NCBI GenBank assembly: GCA_047634015.1
Contig: JBLIDB010000168.1
Location: 1-10,911 of the forward strand
Direction of reading: 5' to 3'
Length of the DNA: 10,911 bases
Source of the DNA: JAJRXG01 sp047634015
Lineage (GTDB): Bacteria > Bacteroidota > Bacteroidia > Chitinophagales > Saprospiraceae
Shown in pieces: positions 6,093 through 10,911 of this stretch (its first letter is position 1; each line of letters opens with the position of its first letter). Both the position numbers and the translations under genes were made by a program. Under the pieces are notes generated by a model. That model saw only the letters and a program-made list of their open reading frames with translations, was not told the DNA's origin and searched no databases.

Positions 6093-6453
6093 TACTATAT
6101 CTTTAAGACATCTTCCACAAAAGATGACACCCTCTGCCAATCGTACTATTTCTATTTCAAGTATTATGGAGCTAGAGTTTTCCATCTAATAGTAAGATAA
6201 AAGGGCCGTTTCCCGATATTATGACTTTCTGGAGTGGACTCAATGCTACAGTTTGAAACAAGGACAAACGCCAAACACCCAGATTAGAAGTAAGAGGTCA
6301 GATTTGGCAAATCTTACACAATAATTCAGTAGAGAAATGTGGATGTCCCAGAATATGGCGGAGTGATTCAAAACAAACGTTCAATTGCCGCAGAATGCTA
6401 TCTTTAGATAATCGCACATGATTTAGCAGTTTACCACATTTAATTTGCCAAAT
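6093..6453. other. non-coding or eroded stretch of about 360 bases
   Basis: No intact gene is visible. On the plus strand the frame at 6333-6443 reads protein-like text (VDVPEYGGVIQNKRSIAAEC, then IIAHDLAVYH) but is interrupted by TAG at 6405-6407 and TAA at 6441-6443; I cannot assign it to a family. It may be a remnant of another decayed gene between the VOC and LTD pseudogenes, or chance. No promoter, terminator or RNA gene stood out. Confidence 0.4.
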
Positions 6454-7757
6454 ATGAAGCCAGAAAATTCAATACTATTCGCTAACATAGCGTTCGTTAG
6501 TATTTTCATGATGTTCACGCTTCAAGACTTCTCTCAGAAGATCTGTACCGATCCATTTCTTGTCAAAATTATTAATCCTGGAGAAAATCCAAATCCACAT
6601 TATTTTACAGAATTTGCCAGCAGTTTGTTTTTTGGAGCTGATGACGGAACAAATGGTGATTAACTTTGGCGGCTCTCGGGTACTACCCCAGGGCAGATAG
6701 TTATAAGCGAGATCATGTATCATCCTGCAAGTTTAGGAGAGACATGGGAGTCGGTGGAAATTTGCAATTCAGGAGCTTCGACAGTTTATCTCGCAGGTCA
6801 CGTCTTAGATGATAACAATGCTATTGCTCATGTCAGTGCTAATATTGCTGATGGCATAATTGCCCCAGACGCTGCGGCTATTCTTTACAACGTCGAAGAG
6901 GTAACAGCGATTGATTTTGTGGCTGCTTGGGGCCCAGACGTCAACTTTGTGCCAACTATCAATTGGAGCGACGGTTTACTCAACAACGGTAGTGATCAAG
7001 TTGGTCTTTGGCATTGTTTTACAAGTTAAAGTGGTGACATATCACACATTCTAATGTCGTTGCAGGTGTCAATTATGATGATAGCGCCCCTTGTCCTGTA
7101 GATGACGGCAATGGTTCAATCTATCTGAAATACCTCAGTGCTGATTCCAGTAATGGAGCAAACTGGGCATTGAGCACTCCAGGGGCAATTACGCCTTCCT
7201 TCAATGTATATGAGAGTAAGGCTGCCGGGGGTAATTCTGGTAGCGATATTGGATCCCCTGGTCCTGGTTTTGTTCTCACCATTAGCCAGGTCATGTATCA
7301 TCCTGCGAGTCCTGAAGAGGGCTTGGAGTGGGTCGAAATCTATAATTCAGGTGACTCAATAGTGAATCTATCAGGTTATGTTTTTGACGACAACAATGGC
7401 CTAGCGCATGACGGTGCCAATATAATCAGTGGCATGATTGGCCCTGGAGGTACGGCGATTCTCTACAATATCGATGAAGTGATGGCAACTAAATTTACAG
7501 CCGCTTGGGGACCAAATATCAATCTTATCCCTACTACAAATTGGGCATCAGGAGCTCTCAATAATGGCGGAGATCAGATTGGCTTGTGGTCAAACTTCGC
7601 CAATTACAAAGGGGATCACACGACACATTCTAACGCAATATATTCCATAAACTTTCGGGACAGCATTCCCTGGCCTGACGATGACGGCTTAGCTACGATC
7701 TATCTGAAAGACCTCAGTGCTTGTCCCGAAGGGTATGCACCATACAGAAAGTTATGA
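6454..7757 (+). pseudogene. secreted ELWxxDGT plus tandem lamin-tail-domain (LTD) protein, decayed and 3'-truncated
   Basis: From ATG 6454 the frame gives a signal-peptide-like start (NSILFANIAFVSIFMMFTLQ). An ELWxxDGT-type unit follows, FLVKIINPGENPNP then SSLFFGADDGTNGD, stopping at TAA 6661-6663 exactly where the E of ELW is expected. The same frame continues LWRLSGTTPGQIVISEIMYH into LTD copy 1 (to about 7142). That copy is broken by TAA 7027-7029 (Tyr in copy 2) and a one-base deletion near 7036-7040. The shifted frame then runs through a linker (NWALSTPGAITPS) into LTD copy 2 (about 7274-7721), which is intact. After LKDLSA the text departs from copy 1 and ends CPEGYAPYRKL at TGA 7755-7757, so the 3' part of the gene, presumably with any sorting domain, is missing. 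LTD domains occur in exported or surface proteins of Bacteroidota. No working product is expected from this locus. Confidence 0.75.
6706..7721 (+). repeat. two diverged direct copies of an LTD coding unit
   Basis: Copy 1 (about 6706-7142) and copy 2 (about 7284-7721) align throughout: ISEIMYHPAS / ISQVMYHPAS, DDNNAIAH / DDNNGLAH, LNNGSDQVGLW / LNNGGDQIGLW and IYLKYLSA / IYLKDLSA. The offset is 578 bases at the beginning (6714 versus 7292) and 579 at the end (7142 versus 7721). The change marks a 1-base deletion in copy 1. Confidence 0.8.
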
Positions 7758-8531
7758 GTATATTGTATTATCACATGAAAGACCCACTACCGGTTGAGAT
7801 GTTAAAATAGATTTCCAAAAGTCAACTCCAGACTCCTCTTTCCCTTCTGGAGCCAATTTGATATCATGCCATTGAATATTTGATAGTCCGGCTTGTTTCA
7901 AAGCTATTTCATGGGTGTGTCTTTCAAAATGGTAATTGACAACTTCAATATGGCTTTCTTCTGATTGGTAAAAGCGATATACAATTTCTGCGCCTTCCAA
8001 ATAACTTTTGTTTTCGCGCGTGAAACCATATTTATACAAACTATTTATAGGCTCATTATAATTAGGGTTGCTATTAATTGTAACAAAACGACCTCCAGGA
8101 TTTAAATGTTTTATAATGACTTTTCCGAAGTCAATTAGCTCTTCAGCGGTTTTTGCGTAATTGAGCAAGTATGAAGCTGTAATAAGGTCGAACTTTTTAT
8201 TCATCTCTAAATTTAAAACGTCATGCTCATGATAAGTAATCCCAAGAGGATTTTGATCTTCAGCCTTTCTCGCAAGCTGAATCATTGCTTTTGACAGATC
8301 AACCCCTTCAACATTATTTGCTCCTCTTAACTTCAACTGTCTGGAATAAAAACCTTCTCCACAAGCTAGGTCAAGGACATTCTTATTGGATAAATCTCCT
8401 GCCAAGTTGAATAATGAATATGCCTCTATATGTTTTCGCCAAGGTTGCAACTTAGAGGCTTGATATTCCTTTGCAATAGTATTGTAATCTGTGCCCATTT
8501 GATAATCATTTAATTTTTTCACCTTATACAT
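7752..8531 (-). CDS. class I SAM-dependent methyltransferase
   Basis: This is a cytoplasmic methyltransferase of 259 residues (or 248 if translation starts at Met12, 8498). The Rossmann-like SAM-binding core is clear: motif I VLDLACGEGFYS (52-63), the acidic end of strand 2 in GVDLS (76-80), HDVLNL (103-108) and LITASYLLNYA (116-126). It belongs to the methyltransferase 11/25-like group that modifies small molecules; the acceptor is not deducible. The C-terminus reaches the usual FW...PVVGLSC and then runs six more residues to TAA 7754-7752, only a few bases beyond the end of the LTD pseudogene on the other strand, which it overlaps by six bases. Its ATG at 8531 overlaps the last eight bases of the upstream membrane-domain gene, so the two are probably cotranscribed and translationally coupled. 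Among the right-hand genes it is the only clearly intact enzyme. Confidence 0.88.
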   Translation of the reverse strand: MYKVKKLNDYQMGTDYNTIAKEYQASKLQPWRKHIEAYSLFNLAGDLSNKNVLDLACGEGFYSRQLKLRGANNVEGVDLSKAMIQLARKAEDQNPLGITYHEHDVLNLEMNKKFDLITASYLLNYAKTAEELIDFGKVIIKHLNPGGRFVTINSNPNYNEPINSLYKYGFTRENKSYLEGAEIVYRFYQSEESHIEVVNYHFERHTHEIALKQAGLSNIQWHDIKLAPEGKEESGVDFWKSILTSQPVVGLSCDNTIYS

Positions 8532-8916
8532 AGTTTGATGTGTTCAGTATGTTTTCGGTTGAGTTGAAGATGCGGTCTGCTGTAGCTAACAACACTATTG
8601 CGACGGCCATTCCTCCCATAATGGTACTATTCAATCTCTTACTTGTAAATCTTGCTACGGACACGCCCTCTTTAATTTCGTCTGTCTTCTTAAATTCCTT
8701 AGGAGTATAATCATAAACCCAAGCTAAAATGAGCCAAGGTGGAAAGAGGAGTATCAACCCTATTAACAAATGGCACATCGCCAAAACAGGAGCATTGAAT
8801 ACAAGTAATATGATGGATGCCGCTTGAAGGATTACGCACCCTACTGCTAAAAAGATTAGAGCCAATTCGGAGAAGTTTCTACGTTTTAATTCTTGGAAGA
8901 AGCTGTTTTCCAACAT
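8524..8916 (-). CDS. stand-alone N-terminal membrane domain of TPR/adenylate-cyclase-like proteins
   Basis: The 130 residues begin MLENSFFQELKRRNFSELAL, the opening seen in many bacterial proteins where FFxELKRRNV precedes two membrane helices and the motif ILAWxYDxTPxxxKxT. Here helices lie at about 16-40, 44-66 and 97-115, with ILAWVYDYTPKEFKKTDE at 63-80. In the known architecture a long TPR, tolB-like or effector region follows the third helix. In this gene the protein ends 13 residues after it (ENILNTSNYV). It may be a truncated remnant, a gene whose 3' part was replaced by the methyltransferase, or a genuine short form. ATG at 8916 has no strong Shine-Dalgarno. The 8-base overlap with the methyltransferase start suggests coexpression. 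No function beyond membrane anchoring or signal relay can be claimed. Confidence 0.7.
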   Translation of the reverse strand: MLENSFFQELKRRNFSELALIFLAVGCVILQAASIILLVFNAPVLAMCHLLIGLILLFPPWLILAWVYDYTPKEFKKTDEIKEGVSVARFTSKRLNSTIMGGMAVAIVLLATADRIFNSTENILNTSNYV

Positions 8917-8981
8917 TCCTATAAATGTAGGAAGTCTTCAAGGGAATTTATCATATATCTTATGATCTAAGATGGTTTTGC

Positions 8982-8997
8982 ATCCTCTTGAGAGGAT
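8982..8997. repeat. perfect short hairpin in the leader of the membrane-domain/methyltransferase pair
   Basis: ATCCTCT (8982-8988) and AGAGGAT (8991-8997) are perfect inverse complements around TG. On the plus strand it runs into TTTT, terminator-like, but no plus-strand gene precedes it. On the minus strand it lies about 65 bases upstream of ATG 8916. Confidence 0.45.
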
Positions 8998-9011
8998 TTT
9001 GAACCCATAAA

Positions 9012-9095
9012 CCAAATATCGCTTTTGATAATTTGGATTAAAGACAGGAAAGAGGTTCCATATCCCTCAAATCGGTTCCATAATAGCCCTGTCTT
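9012..9095. repeat. cluster of inverted and direct repeats between the DUF6090 pseudogene and the membrane-domain gene
   Basis: CCAAATATC (9012-9020) pairs with GATAATTTGG (9027-9036) with one bulge. AAGACAGG (9041-9048) is perfectly complementary to CCTGTCTT (9088-9095), and inside that pair the 9-mer GGTTCCATA occurs twice, at 9054-9062 and 9074-9082, one 20-base step apart. It could be the terminator region of the minus-strand DUF6090 gene, a leader structure for the following pair, or a protein-binding array; the sequence does not decide. Confidence 0.45.
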
Positions 9096-9156
9096 CAACC
9101 CCTGAATTGAATGATTTAGTGTAGAATTATTTATAAAAATAACCTTCTTTTTTTTA

Positions 9157-9883
9157 TTAGAATTTACCGGATTCTCTCAATTCATTAATGATGAGTTGAG
9201 AAATGTTTTGGCTTTCCTTCAGGTATTCTTCTATCTGACTCAAGAGAACGTCTCTATGCATATAGGCAGTATAAAAGCCACTTTGAGTATCCTTATTCTC
9301 TGATATATCCTGGACATCTTGAGGTTTCATGCCTTCTTAATATTGGATAAACTGAGAATGGCTCACCCCCCAAACAGGACTAAATGACATCATAATTCTG
9401 TGCCATTTATCTAGGCACTGATAAATTACTTTAAATACGTAAACAATATTTCTCTTCAATGTTTCCGAACGCAAAAGTTCAAAATTTGCATTTTTAAATG
9501 GTTCATAACAATCTTCTCTTAATTGTCCTTCCTGAGCACCATTTAGAAGAGCTAAATAAAAATGCCTATCCCACTAATCTGAATAGGGAATCTATTGGAT
9601 AAAAAAGGAAAAAACAAGTTGACTTGATTTGTTAAGATTGTTGATGCCTTCAATGGAAGAATTCAAAATATCAATCTTCGTTTAAATATTTTTTAAGAGA
9701 TTGATTAGTATAGTCCTTTCTTTGATTCTGTCCTTTCGATACTCATTTGCATTCTTAATCTGCAAAGCAATCTAATACCCCTATCACAACAAGAGCAATT
9801 TTACCTAAGGCATAGAATAGGTGTTTTGACGTGGTATTATGGCCAAGTAGCCCTTTTCTGATTCTGCGAAAGAATGTCAGCAT
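9157..9883 (-). pseudogene. DUF6090-like membrane protein gene, heavily decayed
   Basis: Read from ATG 9883 on the minus strand, the start is MLTFFRRIRKGLLGHNTTSK, then FYALGKIALVVIGVL, the N-terminal membrane anchor characteristic of DUF6090 proteins of Bacteroidota. At 9772 one extra base shifts the frame. In the corrected frame the text continues IALQIKNANEYRKDRIKERT, exactly the family's IALQINNWNE...RK continuation. The same frame stays readable to TAA at 9159-9157 and is interrupted by TAA 9684-9682, TAG 9594-9592, TAG 9576-9574 and TAA 9339-9337. The last part (GFYTAYMHRDVLLSQIEEYL, then ISQLIINELRESGKF) is helical and fits the family's C-terminal tail. Removing the extra base gives 242 codons, the usual family length. 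The family has one membrane helix and a large soluble part of unknown function. An in-frame extension upstream of 9883 to 9982 is probably not part of the ancestral gene. Confidence 0.8.
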
Positions 9884-9923
9884 ACAGTAAAGATAGGAAT
9901 CAAAGTGAAGACGGTCATAGCAT

Positions 9924-9931
9924 GGGGGGGG
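9924..9931. repeat. eight-base G/C homopolymer upstream of the DUF6090 pseudogene
   Basis: Eight consecutive G on the plus strand (C on the minus strand) lie about 40 bases upstream of ATG 9883. The minus strand then has TCACTTTG, one mismatch from TAnnTTTG, close to the ATG. The tract is unusual in this AT-rich DNA and could be slippage-prone. It may also be a place where the base count in the sequence is unreliable. Confidence 0.5.
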
Positions 9932-9978
9932 AAGCAATGAGTAAAACGCGAATTGAGCTCTAATACCTATTTTCTTTT

Positions 9979-10827
9979 TCAATTCACAATTATAAGCTCC
10001 TGTGTACCACCTGCTGCTTCCAGACTCAACTCAACTATTTTCATGATAGAGTCCATATTAATTTCAGGGATATAGAGTGCAAAGAAATTACTGTCAGCAA
10101 AAGAATAGCCCTCGATTTCCTTCATGCCTTCCCAATCTTGGTGTTTCATTTTCAGCTCTTTTACTTTTTTCATTTCATTCCGAAATGCCAGATGTTCCAT
10201 TTTCAAGGCTTTTGATAGTTCTTTCTTCCATTCCATCCCGTTCATTTTCTCCATTTCATGCAGTTCAACAAAAATTTGCTCAAACTCTGATTCATCCAGG
10301 GTGGACTTTATATCCTCGTCAAGCGTCATAACTATGCCTTTGTCAAACTTGTAGAAGACCTTTTCTGCAAAATCTTCATCTGGACGTTTTTTAGTACACG
10401 ACATTCTTAGATTGTCATTCATTTTAAGAATCTTAGCTAGGTTTTCTCCTAGGGACGATGATTGCGCGAATGACATAGGAATCTTCTTCACAGGGGCTTC
10501 TTCTTTTGCAGTAGTATGAATAGTTTTAAAAGAGGAGTCTGTTGCATTAACAATGCTTGTAGCCAGATCAGGCTGAATGGTATCTCTACTATTGGTGGCA
10601 TTCAGAATAGTAGCGGCTACATACTGTATTTGATCCTGATCAGCATCGCCATTGACAGCCCTTTGTACAAAGCCATCATATTTCTCTTTTAGATTCGCTT
10701 TTCCTTCACCATCTCCAACCATAGAAAAGAGTCTATCACCCAAGATGTTCAAGGAAGACTCCAAAACGTTATTTTGGATTTCTTTGTATCCGTCCGAGCT
10801 ACCCCAACTTGCATAAAACGGATAGCC
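9979..10827 (-). CDS. unrecognised Glu/Lys-rich protein, 5' end uncertain (possible frameshift)
   Basis: I do not recognise this protein. The frame is open from 10827 down to the stop at 9981-9979 (282 codons). The first usual start codon in it is TTG at 10764, which would give 261 residues. Upstream of 10764 the frame still reads protein-like text (GYPFYASWGSSDGYKEIQNN) up to TGA at 10830-10828. Another minus-strand frame is open from the window edge to TAG at 10801-10799 (ASLSFDTKVM near its end). A single indel between 10802 and 10827 would join them, so the true gene may begin outside the window. Visible features are an Asp/Gly-rich region (MVGDGEGKANLKEKYDG), a Ser/Thr-rich middle, and a probable coiled coil at about 155-210 (ELHEMEKMNGMEWKKELSKA). 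The protein ends AAGGTQELIIVN. No signal peptide or membrane helix is visible in this part. The DUF6090 pseudogene lies downstream on the same strand. Confidence 0.55.
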   Translation of the reverse strand, partial: GYPFYASWGSSDGYKEIQNNVLESSLNILGDRLFSMVGDGEGKANLKEKYDGFVQRAVNGDADQDQIQYVAATILNATNSRDTIQPDLATSIVNATDSSFKTIHTTAKEEAPVKKIPMSFAQSSSLGENLAKILKMNDNLRMSCTKKRPDEDFAEKVFYKFDKGIVMTLDEDIKSTLDESEFEQIFVELHEMEKMNGMEWKKELSKALKMEHLAFRNEMKKVKELKMKHQDWEGMKEIEGYSFADSNFFALYIPEINMDSIMKIVELSLEAAGGTQELIIVN

Positions 10828-10911
10828 TCATGACCTTTGTGTCAAAAGATAAAGATGCGAATAAATTACAAGGAGTTTGCTGAGGGGTATTCAAAGAGTG
10901 GGTTGAGTAGG

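Noticed and set aside
8982..9000. Plus-strand intrinsic terminator at the ATCCTCT/AGAGGAT hairpin with TTTT
   Set aside because: There is no plus-strand gene upstream of it for more than 1 kb and only four T follow, so it was listed as a hairpin only.
4048..9883. Reassigned stop codons (TAA or TAG read as an amino acid) as an explanation for the many in-frame stops
   Set aside because: The positions would demand different residues (Lys-like, Glu, Tyr and others), single-base indels accompany them, and the intact genes use TAA, TAG and TGA as normal ends with no internal stops.
9884..9982. 33-residue N-terminal extension of the DUF6090 pseudogene
   Set aside because: The family begins at MLTFFRRIRK; the extension crosses the C8 tract and has no family resemblance.
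5729..10000. Integron cassette array, suggested by small single genes with inverted repeats between them
   Set aside because: No paired attC-type core sites (RYYYAAC/GTTRRRY with inner boxes) were found at gene ends, the genes face both ways and no integrase is present.
10077..10354. Two plus-strand frames antisense to the Glu/Lys-rich gene
   Set aside because: They are the mirror of a Glu/Lys-rich coiled-coil region, giving Ser/Phe-rich text without family features; the minus frame is much longer.

Overview
This window looks like a Bacteroidota chromosome segment, possibly from the Saprospiria, Cytophagia or Flavobacteriia. The DNA is AT-rich and recognisable Shine-Dalgarno sequences are scarce. 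The one convincing promoter, ahead of the sugar operon, has the Bacteroidota -7 form TAnnTTTG. Several protein families present are typical of the phylum: DUF6090-like membrane proteins, ELWxxDGT repeats joined to lamin-tail domains, and a lipoprotein with a metal-binding Cys cluster. No tRNA, rRNA, CRISPR array, transposase or intact mobile element was recognised.

Left part (1-3971), apparently healthy. The 3' end of a SRPBCC/START-like gene (2-154) is followed by a small DUF1059-like gene (240-476). A gene-free stretch (477-874) holds strong RNA-type inverted repeats and a promoter. Then comes a tight four-gene operon (875-3971): a Gfo/Idh/MocA oxidoreductase, a short-chain dehydrogenase, a SIS-domain (UPF0309-type) sugar isomerase-like protein and an 88-residue uncharacterised helical protein. 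Two redox enzymes plus a phosphosugar-binding protein suggest a small carbohydrate or sugar-derivative pathway. The substrate cannot be read from the sequence.

Middle (3972-7757), mixed. A DUF1801 gene on the minus strand is cut 21 codons early by an in-frame TAA, and its family-typical tail is still readable beyond it. An intact lipoprotein (4611-5705) fuses a Cys-rich heavy-metal-binding-like segment to an alpha/beta hydrolase. A VOC/glyoxalase gene (5729-6092) carries one nonsense codon and one or two lost G bases. A secreted ELWxxDGT plus two-LTD gene (6454-7757) carries two nonsense codons, a 1-base deletion and a broken 3' end. The deletion is pinned by a 578-to-579 base jump in the spacing of the two LTD repeats.

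Right part (7752-10911), minus strand. An intact SAM methyltransferase overlaps by 8 bases the end of a stand-alone three-helix membrane domain that normally forms the N-terminus of much larger proteins. Upstream lie a structured intergenic region, a heavily decayed DUF6090 gene (one frameshift, four internal stops) and an unrecognised Glu/Lys-rich protein whose 5' end probably carries another frameshift.

The main message of the window is the contrast between a clean metabolic operon and a run of at least four genes at different stages of decay. The disrupted codons would encode different residues (Lys, Glu, Tyr and others), and single-base indels accompany them. Pseudogene formation, or poor consensus sequence, is therefore more likely than a recoded stop codon.
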